The translations under genes were made by a program, and so were the position numbers. A DNA stretch of 64,000 bases, taken from contig JAHBUE010000004.1 of NCBI GenBank assembly GCA_019638235.1, positions 1 through 64,000 on the forward strand. Direction: 5' to 3'. The notes beneath the pieces are model-generated. The model saw nothing but the letters and a program-made list of their open reading frames with translations. It did no database searches and was not told the DNA's origin. Shown here in pieces: positions 40,666-49,632 of the stretch. How positions within the stretch are numbered: the stretch's first letter is position 1; each line of letters begins with the position of its first letter. This stretch comes from Cyclobacteriaceae bacterium. Lineage in GTDB: Bacteria; Bacteroidota; Bacteroidia; Cytophagales; Cyclobacteriaceae.

Positions 40666-41154
40666 ATGACACAGACACAACAGGAAACAAAACCGGTAAT
40701 TACGCCCACCCAGTTGCTTGAGCATTGGCAAGGACACCGCGCCCTTACCCGCAGGGTAATCGAGGCTTTCCCCGAAAAAGAATTATTCAATTATTCTATT
40801 GGCGGCATGCGCACGTGTGCTGCGCTTATCCAGGAGCTGTTGGCCATAGCAGTGCCCGGTTTGCGGCAAATCGCACTTGAGTCAACTGAGAAACTTGATG
40901 AAGATAGTAAAGACATAAACAGCAAGGGCAACCTGTTGCAATTGTGGGATGAAGCCACACCTGAACTAAATCGGTTGTGGGCTTTAATTCCCGAAGAGAA
41001 ATTTCAGCAGCCCACTGTTACGTTTGGCCAGTACGAAGGCACGGTATGGTCGTCAATTCTTTATTTTATCGATAATGAAATTCATCACCGAGGCCAGGCT
41101 TATGTGTATCTGCGCTCGTTGGGCATAGAGCCACCGTATTTTTGGGAGCGTTAA
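40666..41154 (+). CDS. DinB-family four-helix-bundle protein
   Basis: 162 residues. The C-terminal NEIHHRGQAYVYLRSLGIEP is typical of DinB/YfiT metal-binding proteins, with the HHRGQ histidines as metal ligands and an N-terminal His in LEHWQGHR. Family members are thiol- or metal-dependent transferases or of unknown function; DNA damage induction is known for the founding member only. It is cytosolic. Confidence 0.85.
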   Translation: MTQTQQETKPVITPTQLLEHWQGHRALTRRVIEAFPEKELFNYSIGGMRTCAALIQELLAIAVPGLRQIALESTEKLDEDSKDINSKGNLLQLWDEATPELNRLWALIPEEKFQQPTVTFGQYEGTVWSSILYFIDNEIHHRGQAYVYLRSLGIEPPYFWER

Positions 41155-41244
41155 CATGCTATGAATTGGCCATATACCGGAGGTAATCAACTTCGGTATA
41201 TGACTGATTTTTTTACCGGCACGTTCTCTTCGCCAGGTTTGTTG

Positions 41245-41252
41245 TACTTTTG
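41245..41252 (+). promoter_or_regulatory. -7 promoter element before the 129-residue protein gene
   Basis: TACTTTTG is a perfect TAnnTTTG element 18 bp before the GTG start at 41271. Confidence 0.4.
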
Positions 41253-41270
41253 ACACAAAATTGATCTGGC

Positions 41271-41660
41271 GTGGAGCGTATACGTAAAATTGTTATTCAG
41301 GGAAAGGAGATCATCGCCATTGATTATTCCGGTTTGAAAGAATCCGAAATGATCAGCCTGGTGATTGAGGCCAAAGGAATCATTATTGAAACTCCACAGC
41401 CCAAACTGGTCATTACTTCATACAGAAACACGTTCGTCACTCCTGCATATATGCGGCATGTAGAACGTGAAGTAGAGTATGTCGGGCCATTAATTTTGCG
41501 AAATGCCCTTGTTGGATTGAACATGCCCAAAATGATGATCCTGAAAGGGTTTAACCTGTTGTTGGGCACCGGCTTCCAGGCGTTTGCAACCGAGCGCGAG
41601 GCAATTGAATATTTGATTGGTGAGCCGGTTGGTGAAGAACTCAAGCCAATTTTTAGTTGA
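41271..41660 (+). CDS. conserved hypothetical protein, STAS/SpoIIAA-like
   Basis: 129 residues starting at a GTG. The alternating strands and helices (IDYSGLKESEMISLVIEAKG, LVITSYRNTFVTP, REAIEYLIGEP) look like a SpoIIAA/STAS-type alpha-beta fold as found in small Bacteroidota proteins; this is a fold impression, not a motif match. No signal peptide is present. The GTG is the only reasonable start after the -7 element. Confidence 0.55.
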   Translation: MERIRKIVIQGKEIIAIDYSGLKESEMISLVIEAKGIIIETPQPKLVITSYRNTFVTPAYMRHVEREVEYVGPLILRNALVGLNMPKMMILKGFNLLLGTGFQAFATEREAIEYLIGEPVGEELKPIFS

Positions 41661-41669
41661 TAAAAAACA

Positions 41670-42176
41670 TTACCTGATCTGATTCAAACTCACATAATCA
41701 CGAATCAGGTTAATGGCATCTTTTACAGTATTTACCGGTGTAACCCGGTATGTTCCGATTTTCTTAAAGAACATCACCGAAAGTTCATCCTGCGAAAGCA
41801 GGATTATTTTTTTGTTTGCTTTAATGGCTAATGCCACTTCCGAAACTGTTCCGGGCGACATACCTGCCACTACAATAACATGACTACTCAATACAGTGAT
41901 ATTATTGCGCGCACTGCCCATGCCCGTAACAATTTTAAGTTGCGCATGAGGCGAAGAACCCCGTGTAGAATCTGTTGGTAGTACACCAATGGTTAGTCCG
42001 TTGTGGTCACTTGCACCTTTCATGGCCGAGTGCATCACGCCAAATTCGCGGCCACCGGTTAGCAATACCCAACCTTGTTTGGCAATAGCCTCACCCATTT
42101 CATACGCCAATTCGTTTTCTTCGGGCGAGGCATTTTCACCCGGCCCCATCACACCAATAATTATTTTTGATTTCAT
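41670..42176 (-). CDS. TIGR00725-type Rossmann-fold nucleotide-binding protein (SLOG superfamily)
   Basis: 168 residues. GVMGPGENAS near the N-terminus, LLTGGREFGVMHSAMKGA, and MSPGTVSEVALAI form the nucleotide-binding pattern of the LOG/SLOG superfamily. Related proteins hydrolyse or bind nucleotide derivatives, but the function of this group is not established. It converges on the upstream neighbour with a 9-bp gap. Confidence 0.82.
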   Translation of the reverse strand: MKSKIIIGVMGPGENASPEENELAYEMGEAIAKQGWVLLTGGREFGVMHSAMKGASDHNGLTIGVLPTDSTRGSSPHAQLKIVTGMGSARNNITVLSSHVIVVAGMSPGTVSEVALAIKANKKIILLSQDELSVMFFKKIGTYRVTPVNTVKDAINLIRDYVSLNQIR

Positions 42177-42230
42177 TTCGTGTTAAAGATAGGAGGCATA
42201 AAACAGATAACAAGCGTTAGGACGGGCAAG

Positions 42231-42629
42231 TTAAAATTCATGATGGCAATCCTGACATCGGTAAACTTTTTTGAGCGGGAACAGGGCGAGAAATAACGTA
42301 GATAAAATAGTGGCGAGCCGTGCACCCAACTTGCGGGTGTATTCCAGCTCAACCCTTGCCGACCGGCAGCGGGGGCAGCGATTCAGTTCATCGTCAGGAA
42401 TGGGTACGGTTTCGCTAAGTATGTCGTATACCTGTTCATAATCTCTTTCAAAAATGTGGAGCCGCACACTGAATCGCGGATTATGTATCGGGTACAGGCT
42501 GGCTAAATTTTCTTCTGTAAGAAAGCAGGGAATGCCAAAAGCGTCCAGCTTGGTTTTGGCTAAGTTGGCCTCTACACTGTTTTCAAAGGCCCTGTATACG
42601 ATAATTGGCTCCTGTTTTTCGGGTTCCAT
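42231..42629 (-). CDS. DUF2007-like protein with zinc ribbon
   Basis: 132 residues. The N-terminal half (VYRAFENSVEANLAKTKLDA, GIPCFLTEEN) resembles the DUF2007 'putative signal transducing' domain. The C-terminal half carries CPRC and CQDC pairs around a short hydrophobic segment (LATILSTLFLALFPL), i.e. a zinc ribbon split by a possible membrane-touching helix. Function unknown. Confidence 0.7.
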   Translation of the reverse strand: MEPEKQEPIIVYRAFENSVEANLAKTKLDAFGIPCFLTEENLASLYPIHNPRFSVRLHIFERDYEQVYDILSETVPIPDDELNRCPRCRSARVELEYTRKLGARLATILSTLFLALFPLKKVYRCQDCHHEF

Positions 42630-42674
42630 GCTGGTTAAGATACAAATAACGGGTAAGTTTTATACTTTCAGGGT

Positions 42675-45458
42675 ATGAAAACCCTCCGCATAATTTCTGT
42701 TATCGTTTGCCTTCCGCTTTTTTCATTGGCACAAACGCTTTCTGAATCGCAGCAAAAAGCCATAAACAATTACATTACGATGGCCAACCAACTAACTGCG
42801 GATGTTGGCGCGTTAGGCCCTTCGCTGTTGCAGCCTTACCGGCAAATGCTGGAAGGTAAGTCAAACCGGCCGGTATCGTCATACACGTGTGTTTGCCGGG
42901 ATAAGGATTATTATATAACGGAAGCAGGGAAAACCGCATCTGCATTAGGAAGTGCCGGAGCCGCATTTGTTTCTAAAGCAAAGTCCGTATATGCTGCGTA
43001 TCAAAAAATTGATGAGGTATGTAAAGCCATTGAAATTTATTACCGGTTAAAGGATTACGAACAAGACCAGTTTAAAAAACTTGGTGAACTTATTAACAAT
43101 CTTCAGACGAATGTTGCCGACTATCACGCTCGCATTAATGAATTCAGGAAGGAATCTGAAAAATTAGTATCTGCACTGCAACCGTACAATGCCTCATCGG
43201 CCTATCACAAGGCTAACCGTGCCATGCGCGACCAGTTAAACTATGAATTGGAGTTGCTGGAAGCGTTAACTTTTAATGTGAATGAGGCGGTTCATGCAGG
43301 CTGGCCGGTAGAAACTGCTGAAAAACATATTCTTGAAAATGTAAACAGGCTGACTTCGTTAAGTCAGCAAGGCGGAGGGTTGCAATACCCGGCATCCTCG
43401 CAGTTTAAATCGTTTGTCGAATCAATCGGTTCATTACAGGAAAGCAAACGTAATGGTGTTGACAAGTACACGTATGAAAACCGGAAATCCGACAACCACA
43501 GTAACGATGTATATAAAAATCTGATAAATTACTTTAACAATGCCGGTGTGTCGTTCTATAATAATTTTATCAATATGGCGGTGCAGAACGGGTATCGCGG
43601 AATTTACTTTGTGAATTTTTCTCCGGTGTTTGCTGTAAGAACCGAAGTAAAAAAAGTTGACGCGAGCGTTACACCGTTTACAGACAGACAAGTTTCAGAG
43701 CTTGTTGTTAAACCTGTGGCTGCACCCATAAGCCAGCCGGTATTTTCCAGCTTGTCCAATTATGTGGAGTTCATCAACGAAGGCATGCGGCAAATCAATA
43801 CTATGATGAACCCCATACGCAACCTGAACAGTTCAGCTTCGTATGGCAGAAGCCGGTTGAGAAACACAGGTAAAATGAACCTGGAGTATTATTATAAAAA
43901 TTTCGCGTTGCCGGTTACGCTGTATCAGAAAACCATCAGCGAAACAAAAACATTGCCTGCAACGTATCAGAAAACATTAACCGAACAGGCCGAAGTGCTG
44001 TATGGCATTCTTACAGAGATAAATCAATGGAACAATGCTTTACTGGTTCATGCAGAAAATAAACAACTTGCTAAGGACAGCATGGAGTATGTGTATGGTG
44101 TGGTTGAGCGTTTCAAAACCTTATCGGAGGTGTTTGATAAAAAGAAAGAAAAACTCTATGGTGATGTACGCCTTGTTTTTGAATCGTACAAACCGACTGA
44201 TACCAAAAATTCATGGCAGGTATCGGGTAATGCGTTAAGGGCTTTGTTGGATGATAATTACATAGCGTTAAAGAAGTCGAAACAGTTTTTACAAGGCAAC
44301 ACAACACTAACTCTGGCAACAACCGATATTGAGCAGGGCGCCCGCAACCTGATTGTGAACGAATTTACCAACCTGTCGGGCATACAAAAACTTGGCCGGT
44401 ACAATGGGAATTGCCCGTACACACCATACGAAAACTTGGCAGAGAACTCAACCCATTTTGCAGAGGCTGTTCAGAAAATACAATCGAGTAAGATTTCGTC
44501 TTCCGGTTCCCGTCATCCGTACAATGATTTGATTTATCGCTATAACCAAACGTTGTTACGCGATTACAACAAATTTACCGAACTATCCAAAGTACCGTTG
44601 CTTAAATCGGTAATGCAGGCTGAACTGTTTGAAGTAGTGCCGCCCCGCGAAATAGCAACGCCTAAGCCGGTAGCTCAGCCTGTTGTTCAAAAATCAGATG
44701 ATGATATAAAACAAGATGAACCGGTGATTGCAACAAAGCAAAGCGGTAAGAAAGCAAAAGAAACAAAAACTGTATCGGGTGCAGTTGTTCATGATACCGT
44801 TAGAATTACCGATGTAATCCGTATTGAAACCATCCGGCAAGATACTGTTTATGTTTCGCGTGTTGATACGGTTTATGTTGGCTTGCCCGGTGAAGATATG
44901 ATGTCGATGGAAGGCTATGCTACCAATAACATGGTGTTGTTGTTGGATGTATCGGGTTCTATGAATAACCCCGATAAGTTGCCGTTGTTGAAAAAATCGG
45001 TGTTGCTGTTAATGAAAATGATGCGACCGGAAGACCAGGTTTCAATTATCACGTATTCAGGAAAAGCAAAGATTGAGTTGCAACCTACATCCTTTAAAGA
45101 AGAAGAAAAGATTACCCGCGTTATTGAACGATTAAAGCCGGAGGGTAAAACCGATGGCAATGCCGGTATTAAATTAGCCTACGAAGTGGCAGATAAGAAT
45201 TACATTCGTGGGGGTAACAACCGTATTATCCTCGCTACTGACGGGGAGTTCCCGATTGGTTCGCCTACCTATAATGTAGTAAAGAAGTTTGCCGGAGAAG
45301 ATATTTTTATCACGGTATTTAACTTTGGCAAGACAACGCTTTCTGCGAAAAACCTTCAGCAGCTTGCAACGCTTGGTAAAGGCAATTACGAATACATTAC
45401 TCGCGAAAATGTAGATATGAAATTAATTCGTGAGGCGAAGGCGAAGCGGAAGAAATAA
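42675..45458 (+). CDS. large secreted vWA-domain protein
   Basis: 927 residues. A signal peptide (MKTLRIISVIVCLPLFSLAQ) is followed by a long mostly helical region (about 25-690), a Lys/Pro-rich linker, and a C-terminal von Willebrand A domain (from about 750) with the MIDAS residues DVSGS, the Thr in KTDGNAG and ATDGEF. The vWA end (FGKTTLSAKNLQQLATLGKG) resembles Ca-activated channel/YfbK-type vWA proteins. It is probably exported and binds partners through a divalent metal. Its last about 105 bp are repeated, diverged, at 46135, beyond a toxin-antitoxin pair. Confidence 0.8.
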   Translation: MKTLRIISVIVCLPLFSLAQTLSESQQKAINNYITMANQLTADVGALGPSLLQPYRQMLEGKSNRPVSSYTCVCRDKDYYITEAGKTASALGSAGAAFVSKAKSVYAAYQKIDEVCKAIEIYYRLKDYEQDQFKKLGELINNLQTNVADYHARINEFRKESEKLVSALQPYNASSAYHKANRAMRDQLNYELELLEALTFNVNEAVHAGWPVETAEKHILENVNRLTSLSQQGGGLQYPASSQFKSFVESIGSLQESKRNGVDKYTYENRKSDNHSNDVYKNLINYFNNAGVSFYNNFINMAVQNGYRGIYFVNFSPVFAVRTEVKKVDASVTPFTDRQVSELVVKPVAAPISQPVFSSLSNYVEFINEGMRQINTMMNPIRNLNSSASYGRSRLRNTGKMNLEYYYKNFALPVTLYQKTISETKTLPATYQKTLTEQAEVLYGILTEINQWNNALLVHAENKQLAKDSMEYVYGVVERFKTLSEVFDKKKEKLYGDVRLVFESYKPTDTKNSWQVSGNALRALLDDNYIALKKSKQFLQGNTTLTLATTDIEQGARNLIVNEFTNLSGIQKLGRYNGNCPYTPYENLAENSTHFAEAVQKIQSSKISSSGSRHPYNDLIYRYNQTLLRDYNKFTELSKVPLLKSVMQAELFEVVPPREIATPKPVAQPVVQKSDDDIKQDEPVIATKQSGKKAKETKTVSGAVVHDTVRITDVIRIETIRQDTVYVSRVDTVYVGLPGEDMMSMEGYATNNMVLLLDVSGSMNNPDKLPLLKKSVLLLMKMMRPEDQVSIITYSGKAKIELQPTSFKEEEKITRVIERLKPEGKTDGNAGIKLAYEVADKNYIRGGNNRIILATDGEFPIGSPTYNVVKKFAGEDIFITVFNFGKTTLSAKNLQQLATLGKGNYEYITRENVDMKLIREAKAKRKK

Positions 45459-45620
45459 GATTACCCGCGTTCTATCGGTAATAACCTGAATCTGATTTTG
45501 TCTTCTTCAATAGTAACAAGAGCGCCTTTTTCCAGGTAAGATTGAAGGTTAGCAATATTTTGCCTGATGATTGTGAACAGAATTTCTGAACTGATTTTAT
45601 CAGCACGTACTGTTATAACA
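45352..45620. repeat. segmental duplication, copy A
   Basis: Covers the 3' end of the vWA gene and the 3' part of the DUF5615 toxin gene. It matches 46135-46416. The toxin part is almost identical between copies; the vWA part differs by several mostly synonymous changes and a 13-bp insertion in copy B. Confidence 0.85.
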
Positions 45621-45832
45621 GATGGTTTCTCTTTTGCGGATAGTGAAATTATCCTGCTGTAATCCAGGTCATGAGTGATAATTATATAGTCGTTGCTTCT
45701 TGCATACTCAATAATCTGAACATCAGGCTGACCAATAAGTCCTATATCTTTAACGTGAGCCGAAACAATTTGTACTGTTGAGAGCTTTCCTTTTAAGGAA
45801 GGTGAAATGTTTTCATTCAGCAAAAACTTCAT
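45461..45832 (-). CDS. DUF5615 PIN-like toxin
   Basis: 123 residues. MKFLLNENISPSL, VKDIGLIGQPD, ITHDLDYSRI and VITVRADKISSE match DUF5615, a PIN/Mut7-C-like predicted ribonuclease; Asn7/Glu8 and the Asp pair in HDLDY are the likely acidic site. It overlaps the DUF433 antitoxin gene by 4 bp in the usual antitoxin-first order, giving a type II toxin-antitoxin pair. The gene's last about 160 bp are duplicated downstream at 46249-46416. Confidence 0.82.
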   Translation of the reverse strand: MKFLLNENISPSLKGKLSTVQIVSAHVKDIGLIGQPDVQIIEYARSNDYIIITHDLDYSRIISLSAKEKPSVITVRADKISSEILFTIIRQNIANLQSYLEKGALVTIEEDKIRFRLLPIERG

Positions 45833-46074
45833 GAGGCTTTTTCGAGCGGTATGTATTTATCCTGCATCATAACTGCTGCGAATGCCATAGCTTCCAGTAC
45901 ATCTTCACGTGTCAGCCAATCGAAATCCTTCAAAAACTCTTCAACGGTCATGCCGCTTGCCAGATAAGACAGGATGGAGGAAACGGGCATACGGGTTCCT
46001 TTGATCCTCGGTTTTCCGAAGCAGATTTCAGGATCGGCAGATATTCTGGGGAAATCCGGATGTACAAATTCCAT
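45829..46074 (-). CDS. DUF433 antitoxin
   Basis: 81 residues from the ATG at 46074 (MEFVHPDFPRISADPEICFG). GKPRIKGTRMPVSSILSYLA and GMTVEEFLKDFDWLTREDVL are the conserved DUF433 features (a winged/HTH-like antitoxin). It pairs with the overlapping DUF5615 gene. The longer frame to 46152 reads into a duplicated fragment and was rejected as a start. Confidence 0.85.
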   Translation of the reverse strand: MEFVHPDFPRISADPEICFGKPRIKGTRMPVSSILSYLASGMTVEEFLKDFDWLTREDVLEAMAFAAVMMQDKYIPLEKAS

Positions 46075-46134
46075 AATATCAAAATTACAAAAATTAGACT
46101 GAAAACAAGTTTTTTCGGTTTGCTGCTTTCCATG

Positions 46135-46416
46135 ACCTTCAGCAGCTTGCAACGCTTGGTAAAGGCAATTACGAATACATCACCCGCGAAAATGTGGATA
46201 TGAAGCTTATTCGCGAAGCGAAGGCAAAGCGGAAGAAAAAAGCGGAAGAAATAAGATTACCCGCGTTCTATCGGTAATAGCCTGAATCTGATTTTGTCTT
46301 CTTCAATAGTAACAAGAGCGCCTTTTTCCAGGTAAGATTGAAGGTTAGCAATATTTTGCCTGATGATTGTGAACAGAATTTCTGAACTGATTTTATCGAT
46401 TCTTACTGTTATGACA
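46135..46416. repeat. segmental duplication, copy B (vWA 3' end plus toxin 3' end)
   Basis: A direct repeat of 45352-45620 with a 13-bp insertion. It contains neither gene in full. Just before it, 46097-46125 resembles the start of the ECF sigma gene at 46537-46565 (ENKFFRFA versus KNKLFRFA), so pieces of three neighbouring genes are jumbled here. No intact gene lies in 46075-46500. Confidence 0.8.
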
Positions 46417-46500
46417 TGACGGCTGCAAATGCAATGGATTTTTTTCCGGTATCTTGTAACATCTGTTAAACCCCAGCGTCTGGTTATTGGATTTTGATAA

Positions 46501-47013
46501 ATGGATATTGAAGCTTTTCAAAACCGCGTTTTGCCCGCTAAAAACAAGCTTTTTCGGTTTGCCCTGCGTATGCTCGGCAACGATGAAGAGGCCCGCGATG
46601 TCGTACAGGAGGTATTCATCCGGGTGTGGAATGGCCGCGAAAACTGGGGCGACATACAAAATATGGAGGCCTGGTGTATGCGGATAACCAAAAACCTTTC
46701 GCTTGACAGGCTCCGGTCTATACAGCGAAAAGGAACTTACCCGGTAGCCGAAGGCTTTGATGTTCAGCACGCAGACGCAACACCCGATGTTAAAACAGAA
46801 TTAGGTGAAAGTATGCAACACGTAAGTCAACTGATTGCCGCGCTGCCCGAAAAGCAACGGCAAATTATTCACCTTCGCGATGTTGAAGGGTACACGTATA
46901 ACGAGATTAGCGAAATGCTGGAGCTTGATATGAACCAGGTGAAAGTAAACCTGTTCAGGGCAAGAAATGCAGTGCGCGAAAAATTGATGAAAATCAATGC
47001 TTATGGACTCTAA
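46501..47013 (+). CDS. ECF-type RNA polymerase sigma factor
   Basis: 170 residues. Region 2 is KLFRFALRMLGNDEEARDVV then QEVFIRVW; region 4 is LPEKQRQIIHLRDVEGYTYN followed by EISEMLELDMNQVKVNLFRA. It has no sigma 1.1 or 3 domain, so it is an extracytoplasmic-function sigma factor. The next gene overlaps by 11 bp and is a probable anti-sigma factor, then two DUF4252 genes follow; this is a known Bacteroidota operon type. Confidence 0.93.
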   Translation: MDIEAFQNRVLPAKNKLFRFALRMLGNDEEARDVVQEVFIRVWNGRENWGDIQNMEAWCMRITKNLSLDRLRSIQRKGTYPVAEGFDVQHADATPDVKTELGESMQHVSQLIAALPEKQRQIIHLRDVEGYTYNEISEMLELDMNQVKVNLFRARNAVREKLMKINAYGL

Positions 47014-47512
47014 AAAATTGGAAGAATTAGTAAAGAAGTATTGGAACTGCGAAACTTCCTTAGAAGAAGAACAACAGTTGCGCGAATATTTCCGGGGAGG
47101 GAACATTCCTGAATCGTGGCGCGAAACTGCCGCACTCTTTCGTTACTTCGATGAACAAAAATCGAAAACAACAGACTCGCAGTTTGATGAAACGGTACTC
47201 GCCAGCATTAAAAAAATGCCTGCACGAAAAGAAGGGCGTGTAGTGAAATGGGTTGCGGCCAGTATGCGCATAGCAGCCGGAGTGGCCGTGCTGTTGGCAG
47301 CCATCTACTTTGTGCGTCAGGAATTGCGGAGTGATACAGCAATGGCATCAGCAGAAGATACATTTGAAGATCCGCAGCAGGCATTTGAAGAAACGAAAAA
47401 AGCCTTGCTGATGATTTCAAAGGGCTTTGGTCGTGCCGAACAACAGGCTAAGAAAATAAATATGTTTAACGAAGCACAGGAAAAAGTACAAACCACAGAA
47501 TCAGAATTATAA
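47003..47512 (+). CDS. probable membrane anti-sigma factor
   Basis: 169 residues from the ATG at 47003 (an ATG six bases earlier is also possible). The N-terminal part (KKLEELVKKYWNCETSLEEE) is a cytosolic helical region, followed by one transmembrane helix (about 89-106) and an acidic periplasmic tail. It overlaps the sigma gene, so the two are translationally coupled. The role as anti-sigma is inferred from position and topology. Confidence 0.75.
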   Translation: MDSKKLEELVKKYWNCETSLEEEQQLREYFRGGNIPESWRETAALFRYFDEQKSKTTDSQFDETVLASIKKMPARKEGRVVKWVAASMRIAAGVAVLLAAIYFVRQELRSDTAMASAEDTFEDPQQAFEETKKALLMISKGFGRAEQQAKKINMFNEAQEKVQTTESEL

Positions 47513-47531
47513 TCAATAAGAAATTAATACT

Positions 47532-48071
47532 ATGAAAAGGATAATTGCAGTAATCGTTTTAATCGCTTTAGGTACGGGAGTGTATGCGCAAAGCGATGTT
47601 ATGAGTAAGTTTTTTAACAAGTATGCAACGGACGAATCTTTTACAACACAGGTAACAATATCGAGTAAAATGATCAGCCTGTTTACCAACATGGAGGTTG
47701 AAACCCAGGAAGACAAAGAAATCGTGGACGCTATCAGTAAACTAAAGGGGTTGCGTATAATCGGGAAGAATAACAGCAGCGATGCCCGTAATCTTTACAA
47801 AGAAGCTTCTTCGCTTGTACTTCAAAATAAATTTGAAGAATTAATGTCGGTACGCGATAAGGATAAGGATATGAAATTCTACATTCTTGAAAAAAGCCCC
47901 GGAAAAATCAGCGAGCTGGTGATGATCTCCGGCAGTTCCAGCGATTTTTTGGTGATGACGTTATTCGGAGAAATTGACCTGAAACAAGTTTCGCGTATCG
48001 GTAAAAAAATGAATGTTGACGGCTTAGACAAACTCGAAAAGATGAATGACGGTCAGAAGAAGAAAAATTAA
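47532..48071 (+). CDS. DUF4252 secreted protein (copy 1)
   Basis: 179 residues with a signal peptide (MKRIIAVIVLIALGTGVYAQ). The mature part has the DUF4252 pattern (MSKFFNKYATDESFTTQVTI; LMSVRDKDKDMKFYILEK; ISELVMI), ending in a Lys-rich tail. DUF4252 proteins are commonly encoded beside ECF sigma/anti-sigma pairs, perhaps as envelope stress effectors or sensors; the function is unknown. Confidence 0.85.
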   Translation: MKRIIAVIVLIALGTGVYAQSDVMSKFFNKYATDESFTTQVTISSKMISLFTNMEVETQEDKEIVDAISKLKGLRIIGKNNSSDARNLYKEASSLVLQNKFEELMSVRDKDKDMKFYILEKSPGKISELVMISGSSSDFLVMTLFGEIDLKQVSRIGKKMNVDGLDKLEKMNDGQKKKN

Positions 48072-48153
48072 TCTTAAAAAATAATAAGCAGAAAAGAAGC
48101 AGCGATTGAAACCGGTCGTTGCTTCTTTCGTATTAAGCTATAACCCTGCAACT

Positions 48154-48705
48154 ATGAAAAAACTGTTTACGCTTATATTGCTTGCCAGTGTTGGCTTCAA
48201 TGCGTTTAGTCAAAGCAATACTACCAACAAACTCCAGGAGAAATACAACAAGGCGTTCTCGCTGTTCTTTTATCAAAACACGCTGCGCATGATTAACCAG
48301 GTTGAAGATAAAGAGTTTGATGAATTGATAAAGGACATAGAAAAGATGAAATTTCTGATGATTGACAAGGAGTCTGCCTTTAAATCAGCGGATTACATCA
48401 AACTAAAAAAGGATTATATAACGGAGAAATTTGAAGAAGTGATGAGCACACGGCACCAGGGCCTGAACTTTGATATTCTGTTAAAAGAAAAGGCTGGTAA
48501 AACGCAAGGTATGGTTGTGTTGGTAAATGATTCTTCCAGCCTGTATGTGTTAGATGTGGTTGGCAGCATTGCGCTTGATAAAGTAACTTCGCTTTATCAG
48601 ATAATTAATGAAAGCTCGAATGTGGGGCAAAAAATTAAAAACTTCGCTACCCGTAATGAAAAGCGCAAGGAGAACGACAAAGAGGGGAAAGAAGAAAATC
48701 AGTAG
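48154..48705 (+). CDS. DUF4252 secreted protein (copy 2)
   Basis: 183 residues from the ATG at 48154, which opens a signal peptide (MKKLFTLILLASVGFNAFSQ); the ATG at 48106 would bury it. The body (EEVMSTRHQGLNFDILLKEK, MVVLVNDSSSLYVLDVVGSI) parallels copy 1, so this is a diverged duplicate. The C-terminus is highly charged (NEKRKENDKEGKEENQ). Confidence 0.82.
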   Translation: MKKLFTLILLASVGFNAFSQSNTTNKLQEKYNKAFSLFFYQNTLRMINQVEDKEFDELIKDIEKMKFLMIDKESAFKSADYIKLKKDYITEKFEEVMSTRHQGLNFDILLKEKAGKTQGMVVLVNDSSSLYVLDVVGSIALDKVTSLYQIINESSNVGQKIKNFATRNEKRKENDKEGKEENQ

Positions 48706-48726
48706 TAAGAATCAAACCCAATAGTT

Positions 48727-49620
48727 TTGGCAACTGTACTCTCCATTCAAAACCTCACCAAGCATTTCGGTAAAATCCAGGCTGTTAACGGGCTTAACCT
48801 TGAGGTTCAGTCGGGGCAGGTGTTTGGTGTGCTTGGCCCCAACGGTAGTGGCAAAACCACAACCCTCGGCATGTTGATGGGCGTTACCAACCCAACTTCC
48901 GGCAACTTTTACTGGTTTGGCGAAGAGCCTACACCACAACTTCGCAGAAAAATAGGAGCGGTGCTGGAGCACCCGATTTTCTATCCGTATTTGAGCGGAC
49001 AAAAAAATCTTGAGCTAAACGCGATGATTAAACAATGTCCGCAAGAAAATATTCCTAAGGTGTTGGAATTAGTGGAGTTGGCCGAGAGGAAGGATGATAA
49101 ATACAAAACCTATTCGCTTGGTATGAAGCAAAGGCTGGCCATTGCTTCAGCGTTGCTGAATGATCCTACCGTGTTGATTCTTGACGAGCCTACCAACGGG
49201 CTCGACCCGATGGGTATTGCCGAAATTCGTGAAATCATTCGCAAGATTGCAGCCAGTGGTAAAACCATTATTCTTGCAAGTCATTTGTTAGATGAAGTGC
49301 AGAAAGTATGCACGCACTTTGCCGTTCTCAAACGTGGCAACATGGTGCACACCGGGCCGGTTGGCGATGTAGGCGGAGGAGCGGAAACGGTAGAAGTAAA
49401 TGCGGATGTAGAGAATCTGAATGAAGTGTTGTTAAGTTTTTCAGGAACAGCTTCCTTGAACCGGGAGAATGGAATGTACCTGGTTACGATGCGCGATGGT
49501 TTTCATGGAAAAGACCTGAACCGGTTTTTGTTCGATAAACATATTGTGGCAACACATTTGGTTACGCGCAAGAAGACGTTAGAAAAACAATTTTTGGAAA
49601 TCCTCGCTGAATCACACTAA
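48727..49620 (+). CDS. ABC transporter ATP-binding protein (exporter)
   Basis: 297 residues starting at TTG (48727), since no ATG precedes Walker A. GPNGSGKTT, the signature YSLGMKQRLAIA, Walker B VLILDEPTNGLD and switch His in ASHLLD are all intact. The C-terminal about 80 residues form the extra domain seen in BcrA/CcmA-like exporters. It pairs with the permease gene 12 bp downstream. Substrate unknown. Confidence 0.9.
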   Translation: MATVLSIQNLTKHFGKIQAVNGLNLEVQSGQVFGVLGPNGSGKTTTLGMLMGVTNPTSGNFYWFGEEPTPQLRRKIGAVLEHPIFYPYLSGQKNLELNAMIKQCPQENIPKVLELVELAERKDDKYKTYSLGMKQRLAIASALLNDPTVLILDEPTNGLDPMGIAEIREIIRKIAASGKTIILASHLLDEVQKVCTHFAVLKRGNMVHTGPVGDVGGGAETVEVNADVENLNEVLLSFSGTASLNRENGMYLVTMRDGFHGKDLNRFLFDKHIVATHLVTRKKTLEKQFLEILAESH

Positions 49621-49632
49621 TCCACAACCACG

